DNA of 64,000 nt. It comes from Deltaproteobacteria bacterium (GTDB lineage: Bacteria; UBA10199; JACPAL01). Positions 45,992-56,001 of the stretch are shown here, piece after piece. How positions within the stretch are numbered: the first letter of the stretch is position 1; each line of letters starts with the position of its first letter. Where the stretch lies: assembly GCA_016180845.1 (NCBI GenBank), contig JACPAK010000002.1:62001-126000 (forward strand). Direction: 5' to 3'. Both the position numbers and the translations under genes were made by a program. A model generated the notes under the pieces. That model was not told the origin of the DNA. It saw only the letters and a program-made list of their open reading frames with translations, and ran no database searches.

Positions 45992-47634
45992 CGCATTTGA
46001 GATACGATACTTCCGTGATCTGGTTTATTTTATTTTTTATTTTTTCAGGTTGTGCCGCGAACCGGATAGCGGTGCGTCCCCCGGAGAGACCGGTAGAACA
46101 GCAGCTCGCCTTTGACTATCTTGTTTTTCAAATGGAACTCTATCAATCCCACCCGGACGAGGCGCTTTCACGGCTGAACCGGATCCTCGAAAAGCAAACA
46201 GAGAGCCCCCACCTCTGGACAAAGCGCGCCCTCTTGAAGGCGGCCCTGAATGATCTGGAGGGGGCCAAGGCTGATATCCAAAAGGCGCTGGAGCTAAAAC
46301 CAGACGATGTCGATACGCTGGTATTGTTCGGGCAGATTGAACAGGGGTTGGGAAAGATTTCCGAAGCGGAAGTGATTTATGAAAAGGCGTACAAACTCCG
46401 TCCCGACTATGAGGAGATTCTTCAACTCCTGGTTGGTGTTTATCTCAGTCAAAAAAATAACACGGCGGCGATTGCGCTTCTCGATGCCTGGAGTCGTGAG
46501 CATCCCGAAGAGCTCGAGCCTCTCTATTATCTCGCCTCTCTCTATCAAAACCGTCTGAAGGATTCGAAGAAGGCGATCGCAACCTATCGAAGGATTCTTC
46601 GCCAGTCCCCGAATGATATCCGAGCCCTTTCCAGCCTTGCGGCTGTTTATCTGGAATCGGATCGGGAAAAAGAGGCCTTTCAGATCTTCAAGACGATCCG
46701 GGAGGCAGCGCCGACCGATCTGAATGTCGCCCTGAAGATCGCCCTTATTTATTACGAAGCGAAGAAATATGAAGAGGCGATCAAGACTTTTCGGGAGGTC
46801 CTTGTCTTAAATCCCAATCTGGATCGTGTGATCTACTATCTCGGCGTCATTTTGGAGAATGTAAAACAGGATGAAGCGGCGATGGCTGAATTTTCGAAGA
46901 TAACACCTGCCTCTTCGTTTTTTAAGGATTCCAGGATTCATATGGCTTACCTGCTCCAGCGGGCGAAAAAGGATCCTGAGGCGATTCAGCTTCTCAAAGA
47001 AGCGATCCCTTTGAAACCAGAGGAGTCGGCATTTTATGAATATCTTGCAGAGATTTATGGTCGTCAAAACCGATTCAAAGAGGCGGTCGCTATCCTGAAG
47101 GAAGGACTTCGTCGTGTCGAGAACAAGGAATCGATCCATTATAGTTTAGGACTTCTTTACGACCGTGCCGGAAAATATCAGGAAGGGATCAAGGCGATGC
47201 GGCAGGTGCTGAAACTGAATCCGAATAATGCGAATGCGATGAATTATATCGGCTATATCTATGCGGATCAGGATCTGAGAGATAAACTCGATGAGGCGCT
47301 GATTTTGATTCAAAAAGCCCTGCTCCTCAAACCGGATGATGGATTTATCACTGATAGTCTGGGTTGGGTCTATTATCGCAAGGGGGATCTGGATCAGGCG
47401 TACCTTTATATCCGGAAGGCGTATGACCTTTCTCCGAAGGAACCGACCATTACGGAGCATCTGGGTGATATTTTTTGGGCAAAGCAAGATCGGGAAAAGG
47501 CGCTTCAGTATTTTGAAGAATCTCTTGAGATTTTGGAAGAGAAGGTTAATGAATCTACAGGAACACAGAAAGATATTGAGAGGGTGAAGGGGAAGATTGA
47601 AAAGCTTAAAGGAACCTTTTCTAACAGTCGTTAA
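45988..47634 (+). CDS. TPR-repeat lipoprotein
   Basis: A 548-residue lipoprotein with signal and lipobox FILFFIFSGCAAN. The rest is a long TPR array, roughly a dozen units, with typical spacing such as AKADIQKALELKPDDVDTL and AIKAMRQVLKLNPNNANA. It is probably a periplasmic assembly scaffold. It is followed by a LolB-like lipoprotein gene that overlaps it by 38 bases, suggesting joint work in outer-membrane or lipoprotein assembly. Confidence 0.88.
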   Translation: MTHLRYDTSVIWFILFFIFSGCAANRIAVRPPERPVEQQLAFDYLVFQMELYQSHPDEALSRLNRILEKQTESPHLWTKRALLKAALNDLEGAKADIQKALELKPDDVDTLVLFGQIEQGLGKISEAEVIYEKAYKLRPDYEEILQLLVGVYLSQKNNTAAIALLDAWSREHPEELEPLYYLASLYQNRLKDSKKAIATYRRILRQSPNDIRALSSLAAVYLESDREKEAFQIFKTIREAAPTDLNVALKIALIYYEAKKYEEAIKTFREVLVLNPNLDRVIYYLGVILENVKQDEAAMAEFSKITPASSFFKDSRIHMAYLLQRAKKDPEAIQLLKEAIPLKPEESAFYEYLAEIYGRQNRFKEAVAILKEGLRRVENKESIHYSLGLLYDRAGKYQEGIKAMRQVLKLNPNNANAMNYIGYIYADQDLRDKLDEALILIQKALLLKPDDGFITDSLGWVYYRKGDLDQAYLYIRKAYDLSPKEPTITEHLGDIFWAKQDREKALQYFEESLEILEEKVNESTGTQKDIERVKGKIEKLKGTFSNSR

Positions 47635-48367
47635 GATTATCCTTGTCTTTGTCCTTTTCTCGTCCTGCGCCACAGGGCCGAAGTATTCCCAGATTTCTCT
47701 TTCGAGTCTCAAAGGGCAGGTGGTTCGGTCCCTTCAAGATCGTGAGAAAATAGGAAAAAGTTTGAGAGGGAGCGCCTCTTTTCGGTGGAGCGGTCAGAAG
47801 CAAGCAGAGATCCTCCTTCTGGTCAAACGCCCGCTCGATTTTCGTTTCGACGTTGTTTCTGATTTTGGTTATTACCTCCAGCAGGCTGTTTCCCTCTCCG
47901 GTCTTTTTACCGTGATCTGGTATGAGGAAAATCGTTATTTCCGGGGTGTGGGGACGTCCGAACAGGTGGGGAGATATCTTTCTATCAAGCTGACCCCTCG
48001 TGAAGTGGTCAGTTTCCTGCTTGGCTCTCCTCCGATTGAGGAAGAGGAAAATTATGAACTCTTTCCTCTGCGGAAGAGGGATTATTTTATTTTGAGGGGG
48101 GAGAGGAGCGAGATAACCGTCCGGAAAATGGGGACCGAATATCTTCCTGTCAAATACCGTGCCCTCGATATCGGTGGAGAGGCGCTCTATTCGATCGAAT
48201 ATGATGACTATTCTGAAGATTCCCTTTTTCCTTATCGGATTCGAGGACGGTTTCGAGGGAAACGGATTGAAATTGCCTTCGAAGAGGTTGAATTGAATCC
48301 TTCCTTGCCTCGCGATCTGTTTGAAATTGAAATTCCCGAGGGAGCCGATCGTATCTACGATGATTAG
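47597..48367 (+). CDS. LolB-like lipoprotein (DUF4292-like)
   Basis: A 256-residue lipoprotein with signal ending VLFSSCATG. The mature part (GSASFRWSGQKQAEILLLVKRPLDFRFDV in parts, and a run of beta strands) resembles the LolA/LolB fold that carries lipoproteins across the periplasm. Translation appears to start at a TTG (47597) inside the TPR gene. If it is LolB-like it would insert lipoproteins into the outer membrane, but the similarity is structural in feel, so this is tentative. Confidence 0.72.
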   Translation: MKSLKEPFLTVVKIILVFVLFSSCATGPKYSQISLSSLKGQVVRSLQDREKIGKSLRGSASFRWSGQKQAEILLLVKRPLDFRFDVVSDFGYYLQQAVSLSGLFTVIWYEENRYFRGVGTSEQVGRYLSIKLTPREVVSFLLGSPPIEEEENYELFPLRKRDYFILRGERSEITVRKMGTEYLPVKYRALDIGGEALYSIEYDDYSEDSLFPYRIRGRFRGKRIEIAFEEVELNPSLPRDLFEIEIPEGADRIYDD

Positions 48368-49928
48368 GATTTTAGTATTCCTTTTTCTTTTTGTTGGGTG
48401 TTCGTATCAGGTTCCGAAGGATCCTGAGACACTGGTTTGGCAATTAGGGGCTGAGCCGGACACCTTGAATCCAATTACAGGGACCGATGTTTATACCTCT
48501 CGCATTGATGGTTTTGTCTTTGATTCCCTGATTGAGCGAGACAATGAAACGCTCGATTGGAAGCCGAAGATGGCGACCGCTTGGGAGATCTCGGCAGATC
48601 GGAAACGGCTCACGTTTACCTTGAGAGAAGGGATTCGGTGGCATGACGGGCATCCCTTTACGGTCGACGATATTCTCTATTCTTTTGATCGGGTCATGGA
48701 TCCGAAGGTCGATACGCCTCACCTGCGCGTCTATTACCAGGATATTGAGAAGGTAGAGAAAGTTGATGAGCGTACCGTGAGGTTTACCATGAAGCGACCT
48801 TACTTCATGGCACTTACCTTCTGCGGAGGGATTCCGCTGGTGCCGAAACATTTATACGAGTCAGGTGACGATTTTAACAGTCATCCCTTGAATAGGGCAC
48901 CCGTCGGCATAGGCCCGTACCGGTTTGTCAAATGGGAGACCGGTAAGCAGATTATTATCGAAAGGAATGAAGATTATTGGGGGAAAAAGCCGGAGATCAA
49001 AAGGATCCGGTTCGAATTTATCACAGATGATACCGTGGCGCTGCAGGTGTTGAAGAAAGGGGGGCTCGACTTTTCAGGGTTGAGACCGATTCAATGGGTG
49101 CGCCAGACAGGTTCTAAAAATTTCCTGGAGAGGTTTCAGAAGTACCAATTTTATACCCCCTCCTACAGTTATATCGGGTGGAATATGAGACGTCCCTTTT
49201 TTTCTGATGTTCGTGTTCGACGCGCGATGACAATGCTCGTCAATCGCGGGCAGATTCTCCAAAAACTTAATTTTGGACTGGGGACAGAAGTGACGGGGCC
49301 GTTTTATTTTCTTTCGAAGGATCATAATCCCGAGATCAAACCTCTTCCGTATAATAAGGAAGAGGCGAGGCGTCTTTTGAAAGAGGCAGGTTGGGAAGAT
49401 CATGATGGAGACGGGGTGCTGGATCAAAACGGTCTCTCATTTCACTTCGAATTTCTTCTTCCATCGGGGGCCCGTTTTTCAGAAAGGCTTGCTGATATTC
49501 TAAAGGAGGATCTGAAGGAGGTCGGTATTGAAATGACGATCCGAAAACTGGAGTGGGCCCTTTTTACCCAATACCTCTCTGAACGGAATTTCGATGTGGT
49601 GATCCTCGGCTGGAGTCTCAGTCTGGAACAGGATCCGTATCAGCTCTGGCATTCGTCTCAAACAGAAAAAGGATCGAACATTGCCGGATTTTCAGATCCG
49701 GAGGCCGATCGGATCATTGAAGAGGGGAGAGGGGAGTTTGATCGTGAGAAGAGGGCTCTTTCTTATCGACGCCTTCATCAGATCATCTATGAGGCCCAAC
49801 CGTATACCTTTCTCTACACGATGCCGAATCTTGTCGCCCTCCATCGACGGTTTGAGAATGTGAAAGTTTATCCCGGTGGGATGGATCCTCTCGAGTGGAA
49901 GGTTGTTAGGGAGATGATGCCTCAATGA
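48360..49928 (+). CDS. Peptide ABC transporter substrate-binding lipoprotein
   Basis: A 522-residue solute-binding protein of family 5, with lipobox FLFLFVGCSYQ. The domain begins LVWQLGAEPDTLNPITGTD and contains WHDGHPFTVDDILYSFDRV and APVGIGPYRFVKW, all family hallmarks. It delivers peptides or similar compounds to the DppBCDF-like importer encoded by the next four genes. The ATG at 48360 overlaps the previous gene by eight bases. Confidence 0.95.
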   Translation: MIRILVFLFLFVGCSYQVPKDPETLVWQLGAEPDTLNPITGTDVYTSRIDGFVFDSLIERDNETLDWKPKMATAWEISADRKRLTFTLREGIRWHDGHPFTVDDILYSFDRVMDPKVDTPHLRVYYQDIEKVEKVDERTVRFTMKRPYFMALTFCGGIPLVPKHLYESGDDFNSHPLNRAPVGIGPYRFVKWETGKQIIIERNEDYWGKKPEIKRIRFEFITDDTVALQVLKKGGLDFSGLRPIQWVRQTGSKNFLERFQKYQFYTPSYSYIGWNMRRPFFSDVRVRRAMTMLVNRGQILQKLNFGLGTEVTGPFYFLSKDHNPEIKPLPYNKEEARRLLKEAGWEDHDGDGVLDQNGLSFHFEFLLPSGARFSERLADILKEDLKEVGIEMTIRKLEWALFTQYLSERNFDVVILGWSLSLEQDPYQLWHSSQTEKGSNIAGFSDPEADRIIEEGRGEFDREKRALSYRRLHQIIYEAQPYTFLYTMPNLVALHRRFENVKVYPGGMDPLEWKVVREMMPQ

Positions 49929-50929
49929 CATCCTATATTATTAAACGACTTTTTTTGATTCTCCCGACCTTTATCGGGATCACACTGATGACTTTTTTGA
50001 TGATTCAGTTGGCTCCTGGGAACCCGATCTCACTCAAGATTCAGCAACTGGGGGGGGGCGTTCGAGCCGAATCGGTCTCGCCAGAGGTTATTGAGCAGAC
50101 CAAAAAACTTTATGGGCTCGATCGGCCACTTCATATTCAATACCTTCTTTGGCTCAAGCGATTGGTCACCCTCGATTTTGGTACCTCCTACAAAGATCAT
50201 CGTCCTGTCCTCAAAAAAATCTCCGAGGCACTCCCCGTGACGCTTCTTTTGAACATCATCTCCATTTTTCTGATCTATCTGATCTCGATCCCGATTGGGG
50301 TCTTCTCTGCTGTTGCCAGAAAAAGTTGGGTCGATCGATTCCTGACCCTCACCCTCTTTTTTCTTTACTCCCTCCCTTCCTTCTGGGTTGCGATGTTGCT
50401 CATTATTTATTTGGGGGGAGGGGAACATCTGAATATTTTCCCGATCGTCGGGATTATTTCCGCGGGATTTGGAGAACTCCCTTTCTGGGGAAAGATGGGA
50501 AACCTTCTCTGGCACCTTATTCTTCCGGTGACGGTGCTGACCTATGGGGGGTTTGCCTTTCTCTCGAGACTGTCGCGGGCCCAATTGCTTGAGGTGATTC
50601 GCCAGGACTTTATCCGGACGGCACGGGCCAAGGGGCTCTCTGAAAAGGTTGTTCTTTATAAACATGCCTTAAGAAATTCATTAATCCCTCTGATAACGTT
50701 GATGGGAACACTTTTGCCGGCGATGATTGGCGGGAGTGTCATTGTCGAACAGATTTTTTCGATCCCCGGCATGGGGAGACTCGGGTTTGAGGCGGTCTTG
50801 TCACGCGACTATCCGACCGTGATGGCGATAGCGACGATCGAGGCTGTGCTGACGCTGGTCGGGATGCTGATCTCGGATCTCTTGTATGTGATGGTCGATC
50901 CACGCATCAGCTTCGAGGGGATACGATGA
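49925..50929 (+). CDS. Peptide ABC transporter permease (DppB-like)
   Basis: A 334-residue permease with six helices. The start MTSYIIKRLFLILPTFIGIT and the EAA loop FIRTARAKGLSEKVVLYKHALRNSLIPLI (cited in parts) are typical of the DppB/OppB type. It overlaps both the binding protein and the second permease by four bases. Confidence 0.95.
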   Translation: MTSYIIKRLFLILPTFIGITLMTFLMIQLAPGNPISLKIQQLGGGVRAESVSPEVIEQTKKLYGLDRPLHIQYLLWLKRLVTLDFGTSYKDHRPVLKKISEALPVTLLLNIISIFLIYLISIPIGVFSAVARKSWVDRFLTLTLFFLYSLPSFWVAMLLIIYLGGGEHLNIFPIVGIISAGFGELPFWGKMGNLLWHLILPVTVLTYGGFAFLSRLSRAQLLEVIRQDFIRTARAKGLSEKVVLYKHALRNSLIPLITLMGTLLPAMIGGSVIVEQIFSIPGMGRLGFEAVLSRDYPTVMAIATIEAVLTLVGMLISDLLYVMVDPRISFEGIR

Positions 50930-51771
50930 GGGAATCCTACTGGCATCTCGTCTGGAGACAATTTCATCTGAACCGCTTGGCGATGTTCGGCCTTTTTTTC
51001 GTCCTGTTTCTCTTTGGCGTTGCCTTATTAGCCCCTTGGATCTCCCCTTATTCACCGACCGCTTACGATCTCGATGCGATATTGCTTCCCCCCTCCTGGG
51101 ACCATCCTTTTGGGACCGATGAGGAGGGGAGGGATCTGCTTTCACGTTTGATTTTTGGCTCAAGAATCTCTCTTTCGGTCGGATTGATCGCGGTTGTCCT
51201 GTATGTCTCCATAGGGATCATCCTTGGGGCGATTGCTGGATACTACGGGGGCTTGATTGATTCCATCATCTCTCGCGCGATCGAGATCATGATCTGTTTC
51301 CCGACGTTTTTCCTGATCCTGGCGGTTTTGGCCTTTGTCGGACCTTCGCTTTACAATATTATGGTTGTGATCGGTCTCACGAGTTGGCCTGGCATTGCCC
51401 GATTGGTTCGCGGGGAGTTTCTCAAGTTACGATCCCAGGATTTTGTGACTTCCGGTCGGGTGATCGGGGCCTCTGTCCCGCGGCTAATTTTCCGGCACAT
51501 TTTGCCGAACAGCCTCGCCCCCGTCCTCGTTTCAGCGACCTTTGGGGTGGCATCCGCTATTTTGGTCGAGTCGGGACTCTCTTTTTTGGGATTTGGTGTC
51601 CAGCCTCCAACCCCCTCGTGGGGGGAGGCGCTTTCACAATCTCGGGATTTTATGGACATTGCCTGGTGGTTGGCCTTATTCCCAGGGCTCGCCATTTTTT
51701 TGACGATCACGGCGTATAATTTGGTGGGAGAGGGGTTGCGTGATGCGATTGATCCGAGGATGAAGGTGTAA
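50926..51771 (+). CDS. Peptide ABC transporter permease (DppC-like)
   Basis: A 281-residue permease with six helices. HPFGTDEEGRDLLSRLIFGSRISL is the DppC/OppC hallmark (cited in parts), with the EAA loop near RVIGASVPRLIFRHILPNSL. It pairs with the preceding permease. The stop overlaps the first ATPase ATG by one base. Confidence 0.95.
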   Translation: MRESYWHLVWRQFHLNRLAMFGLFFVLFLFGVALLAPWISPYSPTAYDLDAILLPPSWDHPFGTDEEGRDLLSRLIFGSRISLSVGLIAVVLYVSIGIILGAIAGYYGGLIDSIISRAIEIMICFPTFFLILAVLAFVGPSLYNIMVVIGLTSWPGIARLVRGEFLKLRSQDFVTSGRVIGASVPRLIFRHILPNSLAPVLVSATFGVASAILVESGLSFLGFGVQPPTPSWGEALSQSRDFMDIAWWLALFPGLAIFLTITAYNLVGEGLRDAIDPRMKV

Positions 51772-52562
51772 TGTTATTATCAGTCGAAAATCTGAAAACC
51801 CATTTCTTTACCTCTCAAGGCATCATGAAGGCGGTCGATGGGGTTTCCTTTTCTCTGGAAGAGGGGGGACGATTGGGGATTGTGGGGGAGTCGGGTTCCG
51901 GGAAATCAGTCACAGCCCTCTCAATCTTGAGGCTTGTTTCGTCACCGGGAAAAATTGTCGGTGGCAAAATCGTTTTTGAGGGGCGGGACCTTTTGACAAT
52001 GAGCGAGGAGGGGATACGAGAGGTCAGGGGAGGAAAGATCGCAATGGTCTTTCAGGAACCAAGCACCTCGCTGAATCCTGTTTTTACGATTGGGAATCAG
52101 ATTGAGGAGGTGCTTCAACTCCATCAACCGGAGCTTTCCAGGCAAAAGAGGGGGGAAAAGGTTGTGGAGTCTCTCGATCTCGTGAAAATCGCCGATCCGA
52201 AACGGGTTGCGAAGAGTTATCCGCATGAGCTTTCCGGCGGGATGAAACAGCGGGCGATGATTGCGATGGCGCTTTCCTGTCGACCTCGTCTTTTGATTGC
52301 CGATGAGCCAACGACCGCCCTGGATGTGACGGTCCAGGCGCAGGTCTTGGAGCTCCTGAATGAGCTTCAATCCTCCCTCGGGATGGCGCTTATTTTGATT
52401 ACTCATGATCTGGGGATTGTTGCTGAATCAGTGGATCAGGTTGTCGTGATGAAGGAAGGGGTTGTTGTTGAATCCGGAAAGACAGAGAGGATTGTCGGAA
52501 AACCGGAACACCCCTACACCAAACATCTCATGGAGATCTATGACCGATTTGATCGCTGCTGA
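51771..52562 (+). CDS. Peptide ABC transporter ATPase (DppD-like), short form
   Basis: A 263-residue ATPase with Walker [14 protein letters not shown], signature ELSGGMKQR and Walker [13 protein letters not shown]. It ends right after [13 protein letters not shown], so it lacks the roughly 60-residue C-terminal oligopeptide domain with its cysteine cluster that DppD/OppD proteins normally carry. The reading frame is otherwise intact and the end overlaps the next gene by 23 bases. The partner DppF-like subunit keeps that domain. Confidence 0.93.
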   Translation: MLLSVENLKTHFFTSQGIMKAVDGVSFSLEEGGRLGIVGESGSGKSVTALSILRLVSSPGKIVGGKIVFEGRDLLTMSEEGIREVRGGKIAMVFQEPSTSLNPVFTIGNQIEEVLQLHQPELSRQKRGEKVVESLDLVKIADPKRVAKSYPHELSGGMKQRAMIAMALSCRPRLLIADEPTTALDVTVQAQVLELLNELQSSLGMALILITHDLGIVAESVDQVVVMKEGVVVESGKTERIVGKPEHPYTKHLMEIYDRFDRC

Positions 52563-53523
52563 AAATCTGATCAAGCGATTTCCGATTCGGAAAGGCTTTT
52601 TGGGACGTTCCCGAGACTTCGTTCAGGCGGTACGGGGCGTGAATCTCTACGTTAAAAAAGGAGAAACGCTTGGGCTTGTGGGAGAGTCGGGTTGCGGCAA
52701 GACGACGTTAGGACGAATATTGGTACGACTGATAGAGCCTGATGAGGGGAGGGTCTTGTTTGAAGAGACAGAGGTGACCCGTTGCCGAGGGGGCGCGTTG
52801 AAGTCGTTTCGTCAGCGGATTCAGATGATCTTTCAGGACCCCTATTCTTCGTTGAATCCACGGATGTCGGTCGGAGAAATTATTGCGGAGCCTCTGCTGA
52901 TTCACCGTAAGATCAAAAGAAAAGAGAAGCAGGAGAAGGTCTCAGAGCTTTTGAAAAGCGTCGGTCTCTCTCCCGAGGCCTATCATCGGTATCCCCATGA
53001 GTTTTCAGGGGGGCAAAGACAGCGGGTCGGTATCGCGAGGGCGATCGCCCTTTTGCCGGATTTGATTGTCGCCGATGAGCCTGTCTCTTCTCTCGATATT
53101 TCCATTGCTGCCCAGATCCTCGATCTCTTGCGGGACCTCCAGAAGAAATTCAAGATGAGCTATCTTTTTATTGCGCATGACTTGAGAATGGTCAAATATA
53201 TGAGCGATCGTATGGCGGTAATGTACTTGGGAAAGATTGTGGAAATGGCACCCAAAAGCGGGTTTGAGACACCTCTGCATCCTTATACGCAGGCCCTTGT
53301 TGAGGCGGTGCCTGTCTTGGATCCAAAATCGAGAAGGAAAAAAATCTTTCTCTCAGGAGAGGTTCCCTCTCCGATCAATCCGCCAACAGGATGCGCCTTT
53401 CATCCACGATGTCCTTATGCGGAGGATCGATGTCGGAGGGAAGAGCCGGAGCTTAAGGAATGGCGGCCCTCTCATTGGGCGGCGTGTCACTTTGTTGACA
53501 AAATTGGAGGTGCAGGATGTTGA
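52540..53523 (+). CDS. Peptide ABC transporter ATPase (DppF-like)
   Basis: A 327-residue ATPase with Walker [13 protein letters not shown], signature [15 protein letters not shown] and Walker [13 protein letters not shown]. The C-terminal domain has the cysteine cluster [15 protein letters not shown], typical of the family. The ATG at 52540 ([14 protein letters not shown]) overlaps the previous gene by 23 bases. It is the last gene of the importer set. Confidence 0.95.
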   Translation: MTDLIAAENLIKRFPIRKGFLGRSRDFVQAVRGVNLYVKKGETLGLVGESGCGKTTLGRILVRLIEPDEGRVLFEETEVTRCRGGALKSFRQRIQMIFQDPYSSLNPRMSVGEIIAEPLLIHRKIKRKEKQEKVSELLKSVGLSPEAYHRYPHEFSGGQRQRVGIARAIALLPDLIVADEPVSSLDISIAAQILDLLRDLQKKFKMSYLFIAHDLRMVKYMSDRMAVMYLGKIVEMAPKSGFETPLHPYTQALVEAVPVLDPKSRRKKIFLSGEVPSPINPPTGCAFHPRCPYAEDRCRREEPELKEWRPSHWAACHFVDKIGGAGC

Positions 53524-54029
53524 TAATGGCCCATCTGCTTCGTTGCTTGCTTCAGCCACTCCTTTTTCTTGTCTGTTTTCCACTGTTAATTGTGGGCTGT
53601 GCCGGAAAGAAACTGGAGACGATTGAAAGTCGCGCCGGGAATTTCATCCTGGGGCATGGGTTTTCGATCGATGCCCATTATGATAAAAAGCTCGATTCAT
53701 TGGTCCCCAGTTATAAACTCCTGACCGTTGCGATACGCAATACGTCGCTTACCGTGATCCAGATGAACAATGAAAAGGATCAATGGGTTTTGATCGATAA
53801 AAGCGGGAAAAGGCATAAGGCTATCAATAGCTTAAGAAAAAAGGATGCCAAACGTTGGAAAAAGCTTCCTGAAGAAGTTCAACAACTTGTCGACTATCCG
53901 GAGTCTGTCCCGATTAACTACACGGCGACTTTTAATCTCTTCTTTCCAAAAAGGGTCGATCTGGAGAAGTTCGAGGAGGTGCACTACAAAAATGTCGCCT
54001 TCCACAGACTTTTTAAAATCTACAAGTGA
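53517..54029 (+). CDS. Small lipoprotein, unrecognised
   Basis: A 170-residue protein. An N-terminal signal (LLFLVCFPLLIVGCAGKK) with a lipobox Cys is followed by about 140 residues of predicted beta-rich soluble domain (YKLLTVAIRNTSLTVIQMNN). It starts within the last codons of the ATPase gene. Function unknown. Confidence 0.72.
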   Translation: MLIMAHLLRCLLQPLLFLVCFPLLIVGCAGKKLETIESRAGNFILGHGFSIDAHYDKKLDSLVPSYKLLTVAIRNTSLTVIQMNNEKDQWVLIDKSGKRHKAINSLRKKDAKRWKKLPEEVQQLVDYPESVPINYTATFNLFFPKRVDLEKFEEVHYKNVAFHRLFKIYK

Positions 54030-54063
54030 AATGAAATTCCATTTGTGTTATCTTCCCCAAACT

Positions 54064-54669
54064 ATGTCGTTTAGAAAACTCTTCCTCATTGTTGCCCTTT
54101 TCCTGATTTTCCCCTTTTCTTCCCATTCTTTTCTGGTTTTGAGATTGAATCTCGAACAACTGACCTCTCTCTCGGATCGGATCTTTGTCGGGCGCTGTCT
54201 CGAGGTAAAACCGGCCAAGGACAAGGGAGGGCGGCTCGTTCAATACGTGACCTACGAGGTTACGGAAACACTCAAAGGGGCCCCTGAAGAGAGGATTACC
54301 TTCAAGCAGATTCGGTTAGGGGAGGGGGGAGAGAGGGGAGATTTCACGACAACGACCGCGTTTAGTGATCTTCCAAATTACGAAGTGGGAGAGGAGAATG
54401 TCATCTTCTTGAGCGGAGAGAGCGATATTGGCCTGACAGCACCGGTCGGACTTCTTCAGGGCAAGTTTCAAATTGTCACGAATGCGAAAGGGGAAAAGAG
54501 GGTCGTCAATGGTTTGGGAAATAAGGGACTCTTTCTGGGGCTTTCGAAAAGCCCGCGAGTCAAGGCGCTGACCCTCTCGACTCGTGAGAGAAAGATGATG
54601 GAGTCTGCCTCTTCGACCCCGTCCCTTCAGGATTTTGTTTCGCTCGTTAAAAAACTGGTTACCGATTAA
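54064..54669 (+). CDS. Exported protein, unrecognised
   Basis: A 201-residue exported protein. The ATG at 54064 gives a signal peptide (FLIVALFLIFPFSSHS). The mature part has LTSLSDRIFVGRCLEVKPAKD and VTYEVTETLKG, a pattern common in secreted proteins that are annotated only as hypothetical. It directly precedes the matrixin-like protease, and its stop is one base from that ATG, so the two are likely translated together. Confidence 0.7.
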   Translation: MSFRKLFLIVALFLIFPFSSHSFLVLRLNLEQLTSLSDRIFVGRCLEVKPAKDKGGRLVQYVTYEVTETLKGAPEERITFKQIRLGEGGERGDFTTTTAFSDLPNYEVGEENVIFLSGESDIGLTAPVGLLQGKFQIVTNAKGEKRVVNGLGNKGLFLGLSKSPRVKALTLSTRERKMMESASSTPSLQDFVSLVKKLVTD

Positions 54670-54670
54670 C

Positions 54671-55996
54671 ATGAGTTATCAAAAGCTTCTTCTTTTCTTT
54701 CTGATCTTTTTTTGCCCCGTGGGGGTTCACGCCTATGGACCTCGTTCCGTGAGCGCCACAGGGAAGATCGTGAAATGGGAGCTGCCGGTTCGTCTGGATA
54801 TTGAGTCTGATCTGAGTGTCAGGGACAAGGATGTGAGCGCCCTTCTCGATGCGGGGCTCAAGATGTGGTCTGATGTGAGTGAAGCGAGCCTTACCTACTC
54901 CAAACAGGATTTGGGGGTGGCTGTCGATGCGGATAATGTTTGTTGTTATCTTTATGATGGTTCGGCCTGTCCAAATGGTCCTCTGACCGACGGAAAGAAT
55001 CCGATTGTGATCGACGACGATGGGGCTGTTGTCGCGAAGTTTTTTGGGACCTCAAATCGGTACACGACCCTGGGTTTTGCGGCGGTGATCAGTCACGATA
55101 AGGACACCGGCAAGGCGGTGAAGGGGGAGGCTGTGTTTAATGCCGCCTGTCTTTCGGGGGTTGCCCTGTCAGATTGTGGAGGCTTAAGTTTTTCGGATGA
55201 TGATTTTACCTCATTCATTGTGCATGAGATCGGGCATTTCCTCGGGCTCAATCATGCCCAGGTCAATCTAGATGAGGCCGATGACACTGATACCTCGAAC
55301 GACGACAAGATCACGACGATGCATCCCTTTTTTACGCCGGGAAACGGTGCCAACTTCAAAACGCCTGAGAAAGATGACAAGGTCGGTCTTGCGTTTCTCT
55401 ATCCGGCGAGTAATTTTTCCTCATCCACCTTTACCATATCCGGGACGATTCATGACACCAATGGGACGACAGAATTTGCCTGTGCGAATGTGATTGCCCG
55501 AAATGCGGACACCTCCAAGTCAAGAGTCGATGCGGTCTCTTTTGTCTCCGGTCAGATGTGTGCTGACGGAGATTTTGACAAATCCTGTGATGGAAATTAT
55601 GAGATCCATGGCCTTGATCCGGCGGCCTCTTATCTCGTGACCGTCGAGAAAATTAACAAAGACATCAAATCGGCATCCGGAATTCCCCCGTGCGAAGGGA
55701 CCGGTTTTCAACCGGGTTTCACCACGCAAACGCGGTCGAGTTCAATCACAAGTACGGCAGGGACTGAGGCCAGCGGTGTTGATTTTACCCTCTCCGGGAC
55801 GACTGGGAACGTCAATAGCCTGATCCTCTCCCCCCTTGACATTTCGGAGGAGGATGGGTCTGATGACTCGCTTTTTGAGGAGGCTGTTTTGGCGATTGAG
55901 GCGAAGAGTGTCTCGGATAGTTGCTCGACCACTTCCACTGTTGATAGTGGAGGATCCTCAAACTCGAGCGGTGGCTGTACGCTTTTCCCCCGATAA
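54671..55996 (+). CDS. Exported matrixin-like zinc metalloprotease
   Basis: A 441-residue exported protease. The signal peptide ([16 protein letters not shown]) is followed by a catalytic domain with the extended zinc site [14 protein letters not shown] and the later MHPFF turn, which may replace the Met-turn of matrixins. A beta-rich C-terminal region (about 265-440), rich in Ser and Thr with a carboxypeptidase-regulatory-like start ([10 protein letters not shown]), may be a cell-surface domain. It is probably a partner of the preceding gene. Confidence 0.88.
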   Translation: MSYQKLLLFFLIFFCPVGVHAYGPRSVSATGKIVKWELPVRLDIESDLSVRDKDVSALLDAGLKMWSDVSEASLTYSKQDLGVAVDADNVCCYLYDGSACPNGPLTDGKNPIVIDDDGAVVAKFFGTSNRYTTLGFAAVISHDKDTGKAVKGEAVFNAACLSGVALSDCGGLSFSDDDFTSFIVHEIGHFLGLNHAQVNLDEADDTDTSNDDKITTMHPFFTPGNGANFKTPEKDDKVGLAFLYPASNFSSSTFTISGTIHDTNGTTEFACANVIARNADTSKSRVDAVSFVSGQMCADGDFDKSCDGNYEIHGLDPAASYLVTVEKINKDIKSASGIPPCEGTGFQPGFTTQTRSSSITSTAGTEASGVDFTLSGTTGNVNSLILSPLDISEEDGSDDSLFEEAVLAIEAKSVSDSCSTTSTVDSGGSSNSSGGCTLFPR

Positions 55997-56001
55997 GATT
56001 T

